From Cavenderia fasciculata (Eukaryota; Evosea; Eumycetozoa; Acytosteliales; Cavenderiaceae): a DNA stretch of 64,000 nucleotides. The translations under genes were made by a program, and so were the position numbers. Below are positions 47,164-58,700 of this stretch, piece after piece. The notes beneath the pieces were generated by a model that worked only from the letters and a program-made list of their open reading frames with translations, was not told the DNA's origin and made no database searches. The DNA lies in contig NW_004457737.1 in assembly GCF_000203815.1 (NCBI RefSeq), positions 1,054,001 through 1,118,000 of the forward strand, read 5' to 3'. Within the stretch, counting starts at the first letter, position 1; every line of letters starts with the position of its first letter.

Positions 47164-49215
47164 ATGGATATAGATAGAGATATAATGGAAGATACAAATA
47201 GAGATATATGTTATTTTATATATGGTGGTAGTTATCTACCTAATAGAATCATCTATCAAATAGTTGAAGAGTTGGTGAATGATATCGATTTGATATGTCT
47301 GTTGTTCACTTGTAAACAGTTTTATTATAACTTTAGACAACAATACAAGTGTCGATTCAAAGGTGTATCATTAATAGATCAGTCAACACACGCACTCAAC
47401 AAAATACGTGACAACACTATACACGCAACCAAATCATTCCACCTTCGATCATTCACCGATATATTTCACAGATCAATATCTAATCAACTTGTCAAAAGCA
47501 ACATACCATTATTTAATTATAATAATAATAATAGTCATAGTGATAATAGTGAGGATTCAATTGAAGAGGCTGTAATTTTGGTTGACCAAATTTACCATAA
47601 ACAACAAAAAAATAATAATAGTGATGATTCGATTGAAACCCCGATCATTATGGGAGGAGCTGGCGATGACTATAATGAACAACCTTTGATGCAAGATCTA
47701 CCAGATACCATCAAATGGCTAGCCGTCAATAGTTCTAGTAGACCTCTCACATTGGCCACTGGATGGAAGTTTCCAAGTCAGCTGGAGAAACTAGAATATA
47801 CTTCAACTATCAATAGAAAGATTGAAATGGGTGTACTACCAGAGACATTGACTGAATTGTCTTTGAGAACACCTTCAGAGACTAGTCTTGAAGAAGGTGT
47901 GATTCCAAAGTCAGTCACATCACTCACACTCAAGAAAATTGAAAAATCTTTGGAAGTTGTTGGTGATGATGTGCCTGTCATCTACTACCACTTTCCTAGT
48001 CATCTCTTGCATCTCCACATTCATTTCAAAATCGAATCTCCAATGCTGATGTTTCCACCGACTCTGCTATCTCTCTCATTGCATATGCCTCCAGCGACCA
48101 CCGACTTTAGATTCCCATCCAATCTTGTCAGTTTAACACTTGGGGTTGGTCGAGATGGTGTCAGCCGTTCGTTAAACCTCTCTCTTCTCACTGCTCTTCA
48201 AACACTCGTGATAAGGTCATCTGTCCCTATTCCAAGTGACTATCTTCGTCTCCCACCAAACCTAACCAGTCTCGTTCTCTATGCCAGTACGACGATCGAC
48301 TCATTGACATTCTTTCCGACGAGTCTGGTCAGTCTCGAAACATTTTATATTACTATAAAAGGTGCCGTCGAAAAAGGAGAACAGCTACACGACACACTCA
48401 CCCATTTAAGTTTACAATTCAAAGAGGCCATCCCCGTTGGATTCATTGGCCCGTCTATTAAAACTCTCAAACTCGGTTTTATCACAAAAGAACTGCTCGA
48501 CGTTGCTCTGCTGGATGGTACTATTCCAGAGGGTGTACAAACACTCTCTATCACCAGCTACCGAAATTTTGGTATCCCTCCAACTATTCTACAATCGATC
48601 AATCGTTTTACATGGAATCGTTTGAATACCAAAACAGAAAATCTAGCATTTCCATCGACCGTTGGTGCACTAGAATATTTTTCTGGGCTCCCGGCCAACT
48701 ACCAGATTCCATCATCACTCACCTCACTATCGACGGTTGCCACACGTCAAGCCAACCTATTACAAAAAGAATATGGTCTGTCAACTCTCTACATCTATCA
48801 AGATGAAAACAACAGAAAGTGGTTGCTTCCTGAAACTGTTACATTTCTATCTTTGGATATCCCCTCACATTTTGATGGAATGGATGAAACATATTATTTG
48901 TATGTTAGGTTGGATCCAATTATCTATCAAACAAATGTAACTGAATTGGTATTACGAACAATTAGTAGAGATATTATTCATTGTAATATTCAAAGATTGG
49001 AAGATTATAGCAACAACAACAACAACAACAACAATAATAGTGATACCTATGATGTATTGATAACAGACCAACACTCATTACTTGGGGGTATCGTCAGACT
49101 TTCTAAACAACAACCACAAACACAACAACTATATTTAAATATAAATTGGAAGAAAATTGGTGACCCATTTAAAATCAGTGTGACTACTATCCCAGGAACA
49201 ACAAACATACAATGA
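47164..49215 (+). CDS. FNIP-repeat protein (tandem copy 2)
   Basis: A single-exon protein of 683 aa when started at MDIDRDIMEDTNRDICYF, which aligns with copies 1 and 3. An in-frame ATG at 47047 would add 39 residues translated from AT-rich spacer and is rejected. The F-box-like N-terminus is nearly identical to the other copies. It carries two Asn-rich inserts (about residues 120-170) and the longest linker of the three, followed by FNIP-type repeats (LPETLTELSLRTPSETSLEE, IPKSVTSLTLKKIEKSLEV, FPPTLLSLSLHMPPATTDF, IPEGVQTLSITSYRNFGI). The repeats differ from those of copy 1 far more than the N-terminus does. Presumed protein-interaction or ubiquitin-ligase adaptor role, unproven. The gap to copy 3 is 145 bp. 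Confidence 0.9.
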   Translation: MDIDRDIMEDTNRDICYFIYGGSYLPNRIIYQIVEELVNDIDLICLLFTCKQFYYNFRQQYKCRFKGVSLIDQSTHALNKIRDNTIHATKSFHLRSFTDIFHRSISNQLVKSNIPLFNYNNNNSHSDNSEDSIEEAVILVDQIYHKQQKNNNSDDSIETPIIMGGAGDDYNEQPLMQDLPDTIKWLAVNSSSRPLTLATGWKFPSQLEKLEYTSTINRKIEMGVLPETLTELSLRTPSETSLEEGVIPKSVTSLTLKKIEKSLEVVGDDVPVIYYHFPSHLLHLHIHFKIESPMLMFPPTLLSLSLHMPPATTDFRFPSNLVSLTLGVGRDGVSRSLNLSLLTALQTLVIRSSVPIPSDYLRLPPNLTSLVLYASTTIDSLTFFPTSLVSLETFYITIKGAVEKGEQLHDTLTHLSLQFKEAIPVGFIGPSIKTLKLGFITKELLDVALLDGTIPEGVQTLSITSYRNFGIPPTILQSINRFTWNRLNTKTENLAFPSTVGALEYFSGLPANYQIPSSLTSLSTVATRQANLLQKEYGLSTLYIYQDENNRKWLLPETVTFLSLDIPSHFDGMDETYYLYVRLDPIIYQTNVTELVLRTISRDIIHCNIQRLEDYSNNNNNNNNNSDTYDVLITDQHSLLGGIVRLSKQQPQTQQLYLNINWKKIGDPFKISVTTIPGTTNIQ

Positions 49216-49360
49216 ACCATTTATTAATAAATGATGAAGGATTAATATTATTAATGGTATCAATAAAAAATAAAATAAAATAAAAAATTGGATGGCTCTG
49301 AAGTCGTTGGTCTTTCGTCTCTTATTATAAAAACAATTTATTTTTAATTTTCTATTTGTA

Positions 49361-51307
49361 ATGGAAGATATAGATACAAATAGAGATATAGATAAATGTT
49401 ATTTTATATATGGTAGTAGTTATCTACCTAATATAATCATCTATCAAATAGTTGAAGAGTTGGTGAATGACATTGATTTGATATGTCTGTTGTTCACTTG
49501 TAAACAGTTTTATTATAACTTTAGACAACAATACAAGTGTAGATTTAAAGGTGTATCATTAATTGATCAAACAAAATGCTCATACAAGATAAGATACGGC
49601 ACTCTGCACGCAACCAAATCATTCAACCTTCGATCATTCACCGATATATTTCATAGATCAATATCTAATCAACTTGTCAAAAGCATCACCAGCCCTCTCA
49701 TCAATTATAATAATAATAGTAATAATAATAGAGATGATTTGATTGAAAAAGCATTGATCTACAATATAATAGAATCAAATGAAAACAACAACGATGACAA
49801 CCATATTGATGCAAGAAAGATGATGGATGATCTACCAGATACTATCAAATGGCTCATCGTTGATAGTCCTGCTCGTCTGAGATTCAGACGATTAACACCC
49901 CTGTCGTTGGATGGATACAAGTTTCCGAGTCAGCTGGAGATACTACATTTAATATTGAACAGCAGCATTGCAAATGTATTGCTACCAGAGACATTGACCG
50001 AATTGACTTTGGACACACCTGACAATGGTCTTGCAGAAGGTTTGGTTCCACAGTCGGTCAGATCACTCACACTCCAGAACATCATTTATCGTGGTTCATC
50101 TATATCCACAGGATACCACTTTCCTCGTCATCTCTTGCATCTAAAGATCAATTACGCAATACAATCTCCACTGCCGTTTCCACCAACTCTGCTATCTCTC
50201 TCGTTGAGGATGGCTACAGTACTCACCGACTTTAGATTTCCATCGAATCTTGTCAGTTTAACACTCTACGCTGAACCTCTCAAACAACCGTTAAACCTCT
50301 GGCTTCTCACTGCACTTGAAACCCTCTACATTTCATTACATGAATCGCTCGGTCCGAGGGGCATTCCAACGCCAAGTGACTATCTGCGTCTCCCACCAAA
50401 CCTAACCAGTCTAACACTCAATGCCAAAACCACGATTGATTCATTGACACTCTTTCCAAATAGTCTTGTCAGTCTTTGTATCGGATACGATGTCATAAGT
50501 GGTGCCATAGACAAGGGAGAGCAACTGCACCCCGCACTCACCCATTTAAGTTTACATGGTTGGAGTGGTACCCTACCGGCTGGGTTCATTGCCTCGACTG
50601 TTAAAACCGTCAAGATCGATTTTAATAGGGAGGGTTCCATGTTGGAGGGTGCCATTCCAGAAGGTGTACAAACACTCAATGTCACCAGCTACCATCACAA
50701 TGGAATCGTTCAGCTCATTCCACAATCAGTCAAACATTTCAGTTGGAGAACTATTGGAAGGCAGAATGCCGTAGAAGAGTATTTTGCATTTCCATCAACC
50801 ATTCGCACACTTGGATGTATGAAAAGAAGTAATCCCGCCAACTTCCAGATACCCTCGTCACTCACCTCCCTATCCATCTACGCGCCTACGTCCCCAATCT
50901 ATTCCGGTGAGAGAGAATATGACCTGTCAGCACTGTACAATGTTGACGAAGGTGAAAACAATAGAAAGAGGTTGCTTCCTGAGACAGTTAGCATTTTAAC
51001 ATTAGAGATACCTTCATATCGTGGTTCACACCTCAGATTGGATCCAATTATCTATCAAACCAATGTAACTGAATTGGTAATACAATCAGACTTTAGCGAA
51101 CCCATTTGTTGGAATATTCAAAGATTTGAAGAATTGAACTATAGTATCAACAATAATAACAACGATATCTATGATGTATTGATAACAGAAAAAAGTTCAT
51201 TATTTGGAGGTATCGTCAGACTTGGTAAACAACAAACAAAACTGTATTTAAATTGGAAGAGCTCCAAGGTTTCACCTATAATCAGCACGAATCCCGTTTA
51301 TTTTTGA
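49361..51307 (+). CDS. FNIP-repeat protein (tandem copy 3)
   Basis: A single-exon 648-aa protein starting MEDIDTNRDIDKCYFIYGSS. The F-box-like N-terminus almost matches copy 1 at DNA level for about 170 bp. The rest is FNIP-type repeats (LPETLTELTLDTPDNGLAEG, VPQSVRSLTLQNIIYRGS, FPPTLLSLSLRMATVLTDF, LPPNLTSLTLNAKTTIDSL, IPEGVQTLNVTSYHHNGI). A run of HLRLDPIIYQTNVTELVIQS and a closing DVLITEKSSLFGGIVRLGK block are shared by all three copies, so both ends are conserved around a diverged middle. Convergent with the CWF19-like gene, 85 bp away. Function is known only at family level. Confidence 0.9.
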   Translation: MEDIDTNRDIDKCYFIYGSSYLPNIIIYQIVEELVNDIDLICLLFTCKQFYYNFRQQYKCRFKGVSLIDQTKCSYKIRYGTLHATKSFNLRSFTDIFHRSISNQLVKSITSPLINYNNNSNNNRDDLIEKALIYNIIESNENNNDDNHIDARKMMDDLPDTIKWLIVDSPARLRFRRLTPLSLDGYKFPSQLEILHLILNSSIANVLLPETLTELTLDTPDNGLAEGLVPQSVRSLTLQNIIYRGSSISTGYHFPRHLLHLKINYAIQSPLPFPPTLLSLSLRMATVLTDFRFPSNLVSLTLYAEPLKQPLNLWLLTALETLYISLHESLGPRGIPTPSDYLRLPPNLTSLTLNAKTTIDSLTLFPNSLVSLCIGYDVISGAIDKGEQLHPALTHLSLHGWSGTLPAGFIASTVKTVKIDFNREGSMLEGAIPEGVQTLNVTSYHHNGIVQLIPQSVKHFSWRTIGRQNAVEEYFAFPSTIRTLGCMKRSNPANFQIPSSLTSLSIYAPTSPIYSGEREYDLSALYNVDEGENNRKRLLPETVSILTLEIPSYRGSHLRLDPIIYQTNVTELVIQSDFSEPICWNIQRFEELNYSINNNNNDIYDVLITEKSSLFGGIVRLGKQQTKLYLNWKSSKVSPIISTNPVYF

Positions 51308-51392
51308 AACAAACAATACCAAAATATATAAATAAATAAATGTAAATATACTTTTTTTTAATTGCATCTATCAAAGATTCTCTCTCAATAAT

Positions 51393-54187
51393 TTATTCAT
51401 CCAAAGATTTTGTCCAATCATAATCTTTCCATTTTGCTTTAAAGTTTGAGACCATGGTCTCTTCATCTGATCTTGATCTTCTTCTGTTGTAAACCTCGTC
51501 AAGGTCAAGCTCTAATATACTTGTCATGACAGTCTTTCCAAAGTCACGTTGGAACTTGGTTTCATTGTCGATGGGGTGAACGTAACCGGTCTGTTTGTAT
51601 CCAAATTCGACCCAAAAGTATGGGAACCCCTTTTCTGGGATACTGTTCTTTAATCCACCCTTTTTGATACAATCTATAAGCTTGTTGGGTGTCCATTCCG
51701 ATTCAGACTCCATCAATGCATTTTTAAAGAATCCAGGTGCTTTCATAAAATCCTCTTGGTTCAATGGGACACAATCAATCAATGTATGATACTGAGACTT
51801 GAATTTGCTTGCAGTCTCCATAAACACTACAAATTTCTTTTCCTTTGCAAACATTTGAATTAAACATTTTTTAAAATTCTATATAAACAAAAGAGGAAAT
51901 TAAATTAATAAATATTAAATAAATAAATAATTATTTTTAATCTTTTACATACTTGAATTTCATCCCAAACTTCTTCATCGGTTGATCTACATGATACAAT
52001 ATGTTGAATAGGTACAATTTGACAATGTCCACTAACCAACTGTGAACGAGTTGGTAATGAGAGGAATACTTGGTTGCCAGTTGCCACCATCATATGTTTT
52101 TGGAATTGAGGACTTTGATAGCAATGCCAGCAACGTCCTAGCGCGTCGTTTACCTTTTTATCAGAGCTTATAATTTTTTGTTTGTATTTGGTTGTCTCCT
52201 TTTCGTCCATCTTTTGTTGTTGACGTTTACTTGGGTTTTTAGAGTTCATTGTCTCTGGTCCATAGTCGTCTCGGTCGTCTGTAGCCCATTTTGTAGATTT
52301 GGCCATGGTCTTTAAAAAGTCCAAATCCATATTATCAGACAATCCTCTCTTTTCTCTTGCTACCAATTCATCCAAACTCAACTTGTCGTCGTCACCATAG
52401 TATTGTTGTCTTTCACCATTCTTGTCAAATGCATTCTTTGTTCCCATTGATTTTCTAGATGCTCGTTCATTCATAAAAATCTTTCTACCAAATTCATCCA
52501 ATCCTGACAATTTAATTCTTTCACTTGTTCTTTCAGATTCTTCGGTTGGCGTAGATGATGGCTGTTCTTCTTGTTGTTGTTGTTGAGGTGGTGTTGGTAA
52601 ATCCTTTTTAGCCTTTAATTCATCAACTTGTTTTCTTAATTCCTCATATCTCTTTGTATTACCCATAATCTTTGCTTTCATCATTTCAGCTGATAATTTG
52701 TTAATGTTTGGTGTTGCCACTTGTTCTTGTTGTTTTGAAGATGTATTTGATGGTAAAAGAGTTGTAGATGTAGTAGAAACGGTTGATGTTTCTAATTTAT
52801 CTGTATTATTATTATTATTATTATTATTCTTGTTTAAATTTGGGAAATAATCTGATAGATTTGGTTGCTCGGTTCTAACAATTGAAACAGGTACTGATTT
52901 GTTCTCTTCTTTTGGCTTGTCATCCTTTCTATCTTTATCTCTTTGGTCTCTGTCGTCGTGACGCCTGTCTCGGTTTCCTCCATCCCTGCTGGTATCATCT
53001 CTTTTATATTTGTCTCCATATCTATCTTGGTGACCTCCTGTTTGTCTTGTGTCGTTTCTTCCATTATCTCTATCTCTATCTCTATCTCTGTCATCATGAC
53101 CTCTATGATAACCTCTATCGTTGTCACGGTCATCACGTCTATATCTATCACTTTCCTTTCTATCTCGATCATCGTATGATCTATTGGTTCCTCTTTGATC
53201 TCTGTCATCTCTTTGTTTATCTCTTTGATCATCACCACGTTTATATCTTTCATCATATTTTTCTCTGTATGATGACGAAGATGAGGATGAAGAGGATGAA
53301 GATGATTGAGAAGAACCAGTAACTCTATCTTTGTTTCTCCAATTTAAATCAGAACTTTCAGATGGTCTCTTCATCTTAAAGTTGTGATGATCATCTTGAT
53401 CCTTTTTAAGATAATCTCTATCAGATGATGATGATGACGATGATCCTCTATTATTATGAGAGGAAGAATACTCCTTTTTGACAAATGATTGAGGGTTTGG
53501 ATGTGGAGGGGCACTACCAAGAGTCTTGGCCTGTTGCAATAGTGATGGTATTTCAGAGGCATCGTATCTCTGTCTGAGAATGCTTTCCAACGACACACCA
53601 TCTTCTTTGGCTTGTTGGACAGCTCGCATCAACTTTCTTTGTTTCCAACTAGCACCTCCATCACCAACAACGGGTATTGAAGATGCTTCAATCGATGCCA
53701 ATGGTGCTGGTGTCGACAAGATACCTTGAGCGAGTAACTTTGGATCTACAATACCAGCAGTCTTGGCCAATGCATCTGACAAGTCTTGTTTATCCTTTTT
53801 TTGTTTATCCAATAACTCTCTCTTTACATCATTGTGACTCTTTGAACCAGATAACCACGATGATGTCTCTAAGTTCATCCATTCATCACGATTATTACTA
53901 CTACTATTGTTGCTTGTCACCTGCTTCTCTTCCTCTTCCTTTACTTGTTGATTATGATCATCTTTTAACTTCTTTCTTGATGATCCTCGATTGTCATCAC
54001 TATCATCACTACCGCTATTAATACTATCATCACTGTCACCTTTTGTACGATGATGATGACGTTTCTTCTTATCCTTCTTTTTCTCCTTTCTATCTTTATC
54101 CTTCTTTCTATCTTTTTTCGATGATGATGATGATCTTTCAACCTCTACCTCTTCAGCTCCTGCTTCCACCCATTCATCATCGTCCAT
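51393..54187 (-). CDS. cwf19l2: CWF19L2-type spliceosome-associated protein
   Basis: Two exons, 54187-51953 and 51878-51393, join in frame to 906 aa. The N-terminal two thirds are Lys-, Asp/Arg- and Ser-rich, with a strongly charged RDRD/DRDNDRG segment like those of splicing factors. A conserved helix (ASWKQRKLMRAVQQAKEDGV) is visible. Near residue 690 the CwfJ C-terminal domain starts: ALGRCWHCYQSPQFQKHMMV, then GHCQIVPIQHIVSCRSTDEE. It is split by the intron and continues with KKCLIQMFAKEKKFVVFMET and the second CwfJ-type block ending KGFPYFWVEFGY. CWF19-like proteins join the late spliceosome and help with lariat-intron debranching (Drn1/CWF19L relatives). The ATG at 54187 is the first in frame after spacer. 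Confidence 0.92.
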
Positions 54188-55765
54188 GATTGAGTACAAT
54201 ATAATAATAATATAATATTGATATTATGTGTAATCTATCTATCTATCTTTATAAAAAAGAAAATGAACTTGAACTCACCAAGCATTGCAGTGAATTAATT
54301 GTTTGAAAACACACTAAATCTATTTATTTCTTTTCGTCAATACATATATAGAGAAATAATATAAATAACTTAACTCATAAATAACTCAATCATATTAGTA
54401 TTAAGTATATCTATATCTTATATATATATAATCGTCTCTCTGAACAAATGATCATAACTATCTATATCTATTATATTATGATTGATAGACACGCTCACCT
54501 CACCCCCCGTCATCGTAGTATTAATCCGATGATCGTCATTCACTTAAGTGAATAATCCGTGGACGAATCAGAATCGGTGCTTGCAGAGACGGAAGTATGT
54601 TGATCTCAACCCACGCCTGCATAATTAGCTCTGCCCAACCGAACTGACTGTGCAGAATGTTTGAATCGCGATCTCGATTAGCTCATCTGCCTGCCCAACT
54701 GCATCTCAGATTTTTACATTTTTTTAATTTTTGTTTTTAATTTTGTTGGTTTTAGGTCCATTATGACAGTAGACATTGTCTGAAATTATCTCTATAACTA
54801 AGGAGGGACAGATAGATAGATAAAAGATAGAAGAGGATAGACCCACATAATAGAATTTTACTTAGTATCCTATCATCATCATCATCATTTAACACCCAAG
54901 TACTACTACTACTTCCTTGTATCTATCACACCAACAACAACAACAAACATTATATATTTATTTATATTTATTATTATAATTACTATAGTTCTGTAGCACC
55001 ATTCATTTAATATTACAGGCATTCATATATTACTATTTTCATTGTATGTATCTTCCTAACCTTACTCATACACCTCATCTACCTACCTACTTGTTTGTAG
55101 AGTCACAGCAATAGCATCATACACTACATACACACACAGCAAGAAGACAGCAGACATAACAGATACTACAAGTATTAATCTCATTGAATGATTCGTTTGG
55201 GTTGGTTTGGTTCACCCACACACCACATTGTTTTGGGATGGATAGTGTAATACCAACCCGCTTTCAGCTGGCGTTTATTGGATGCATCCACGCAGTGAAT
55301 GCAGGTGGTTTCAAAAAAAAAAAAATCACGTTTCAACAGATGGTTCTGTGTCAAAAATGACATCGAGATTATCGTTTAAAAATGGATACAGAGAGAGAGA
55401 GAAAGAAGATCTTCGATCGAAATAATCAAACACCGATTATTCCTTGTCATGTTGTGTGTGAAGTTACTGCTGCTTCTGCTGCTGGCTGTTGTTGTTGTTG
55501 TCTCTCGTTGTTTACATTGCTGAAAGATAGATAGACTGTTACAACAGTTATACTGACTTTTTTTTATCCATCCATTATATAATATATTGTTGTATAACAT
55601 CTTTTACTTTTACTTCTACTCTAATTAATTCCTTAGATTTGTGTATTTTTAGTTTAATCTTATAAACATTATTTTTTTATAAGAGTCTTTTTTTTATATA
55701 TTATATATTATATTCTACTCCTACTCTTTCATCAATAATAATAATAATAATAATAATAATAAGAG
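54188..55765. other. Divergent intergenic spacer
   Basis: No gene is supported on either strand. The middle part (about 54480-54720) is less AT-rich than its surroundings and contains a 16-bp palindrome. I looked for a tRNA there and found no A/B boxes. The right end is the promoter of the myosin gene, closing with an AAT microsatellite (55735-55763). Confidence 0.5.
54538..54553. repeat. 16-bp perfect palindrome ATTCACTTAAGTGAAT
   Basis: Self-complementary over 16 bp, in the less AT-rich part of the spacer between the CWF19-like and myosin genes. It could be a dimeric factor site. No neighbouring copy was noticed. Confidence 0.5.
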
Positions 55766-58700
55766 ATGGAATTCTATAATGAAGATGGATCAAGATTTGA
55801 AGAGGTTGAGGATATGATTACTCTGTCAAATTTGACAGAGGAATCGTTGTTGACCAATCTTCAGATTCGTTATGCCAAGCGATTCATTTATACCTATACA
55901 GGCTCTATCTTGGTGGCTGTCAATCCATACGAGGTGTTGCCAATCTACACACCCGACATTGTCAAGTCGTACTTTGGCAAGCAACGTGGTTCGCTGCCAC
56001 CCCATATATTTGCAATCGCCGACGCTGCCTACACCAACATGATGGAAGAGCGTCGGAATCAATCTATTATCATCTCTGGTGAGTCTGGTGCCGGCAAGAC
56101 AGAATCGACCAAGCTCATCATCCAATACCTTGCCGCTCGTACCAACAAGCACAGTCAAGTCGAACAAATGATTGTCGAATCTTCACCAATCCTCGAAGCA
56201 TTTGGTAATGCAAAGACTGTTAGAAATAATAATTCTTCTCGTTTTGTATGTTATACATATATACATATATATAACCAACACAACGCAACACTAAAGCTTA
56301 AACTAACATTACTATACTATACTATACTATATATTTAGGGTAAATTCATTGAGATTCAATTTAATACACAAGGTCATATTTGTGGTGCAAGAATCATTAA
56401 TTGTATGTTGTGTGATTGATAAATGAATGTCATTTCATTTCAATGTTGTATACTTACAATCCATCTCCTTATCCTTTTCTTTTTAATTTAATTAGATTTG
56501 TTAGAAAAATCAAGAATTAGTAGTCAAGCCAAATCAGAGAGAAACTATCATATATTCTATCAATTGATAGCAGGTGCATCACAAGAACTCAAGACTAAAT
56601 TGAAACTTGGAGAGGCAGAAGACTACCATTACCTCAATCAGAGTGGATGTATTAATATCGATAGAATCAACGATGCCGAAGACTTTGAACATGTTCGTTA
56701 TGCCATGTCTGTACTCGGTATGCCAGAAGACAGACAAAACACTATCTTTACCATCTTGGGTGCTATCTTGCATTTGGGTAATGTCACTTTTGAAAAGTGT
56801 GAAAAGACTCAAGGTGCTGAAGGCTCCAAAGTGTTGAGCAGAGACACACTCAAGATTGTAGCCGATCTTTTGTCATTGGATCCAGGGCGTCTAGAAACAT
56901 GTCTCACCATGAGACACGTCTTTATTCGTGGTCAAAACTTTGAGATTCCACTCAAGGTTGGTGAGGCTGAAGATGCCCGTGACACCTTTTCCAAATCACT
57001 CTATGGAAATGTCTTTAACTGGTTGGTTACCTTTATCAATAGTCGTATTCACAAACCACAACCAAATACCACCTTTATCGGTGTATTGGATATCTTTGGT
57101 TTTGAAAACTTTAAAAAGAATAGTTTTGAACAATTTTGGTAATATAAATACACATCAATAACTATATCTATATACTTAAGATACTAATATATCCATTCTA
57201 CCTTTTGATTTCTCTTTAGTATAAACTTTGCAAATGAAAAATTACAACAACATTTTAATCAACATATTTTCAAACTTGAACAAGAGGAATATGAAAAGGA
57301 AAAGATTAATTGGTCAAAGATCAAGTACAATGATAACCAAGAGTGTTTGGATTTGATTGAGAAGCGTCCACTTGGTATCTTGTCGCTGTTGGACGAGGAG
57401 TGTCGTTTTCCACAGGCAACCGACTCGACCCTTTTGGAAAAGTTGCACAGCAACCACGAGAAACACCACTTTTACGAGAAGCCAAAGCTCTCCAAGACAT
57501 CGTTTGGCATCAAGCATTATGCCGGCGAGGTGTCGTATGACGTAGCTAGCTTTTTGGACAAGAACAAGGACACCATCTCGGACGACATGTTGTCGTTTAT
57601 GCAACAATGCAAGAATAAGTTTTTGGTCGAGTTGTTTACGCCTCCCAAGGACAGCGCTGCTGACGATGAAGACGGCAAGGGCACAATGAAGAAGCAGGTG
57701 CGTACCACGGCCGGCTCGCAGTTCAAGACACAGTTGGGACAGTTGGTGGCCACCTTGTCGGCAACAGCACCCCATTATGTGCGTTGTATCAAGCCCAACT
57801 CGACCAAGGAGCCGTCTACATTTGACCCAGAGCTCATCCAGGCACAGTTGCGTTATGCAGGTATGATGGAGACGATTCGTATTCGTAAGACTGGTTATCC
57901 TATTCGTTTGTCGGTCAAGGAGTTCCGCGACCGTTATTTGCTGCTCGAGTGGCGTGCTCGTGACCCTGCAGGCGACATCAAAAAGACAGCCAACAATCTT
58001 ATCAACCTCGTCAACATGTCGTACGCCAACATTGACGCGAGCGAGTGGCAGATGGGTACCACCAAGGTGTTTATCCGTGACCCGCAGTACAGAGTGCTCG
58101 AAGAGTTGCGCAAGGAGAAGCTCATCAAAAAGGTTGTGCTCATCCAGTCGGCGTGGCGTATGTTCCGTCTCAAGAAGAAGTACCAGGCCCTTCGCAAGGC
58201 CGCCGTACTCCTCCAGACCGCCGTGCGCTCGACCGTCGCCCGCAAGGAGCTCGGCCAGACCAAGGCTGCCGCCACCCGTATCCAAGCGTCGTGGAAGATG
58301 TACAAGACCCGTCGCGACTATCTCTGCACCAAAGAGTCGGTTGCACTCATTCAAACAGAGATCAGAGGGTTCTTGGCACGTAAGCGTACCGCCGAGTTGG
58401 TTGAGGTTAAACGCGACCGTTTGCGTCGTCTCGCCGAGATCCAGGCCGAGAAGGACTCTGCATCGCGTTCTCAAAAAGAAAAGGAGGAACGCGACCGTCA
58501 GGCCAAGGAGGATGCCGCACGTGTTGCCCAGGAGAAAAAGGTGGCCGACGAAGAGCGTCGCAAGCGCGACGACGAGGAACGTGCCAAACGTGCCGACGAA
58601 GAGGCCAAGCGCGCACAAGAAAAGACCGAGCAGCTCAAGGAACTCAAGCAATTCGACGAGCTCAGCTCACTCGAGAACATGTTGCGTCAACAACAACAAA

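Noticed and set aside
57314-58651. 445-codon minus-strand frame opposite the myosin gene
   Set aside because: Antisense shadow of the motor, IQ and coil region. It is Leu-rich without any domain, and the plus strand is unambiguous myosin.
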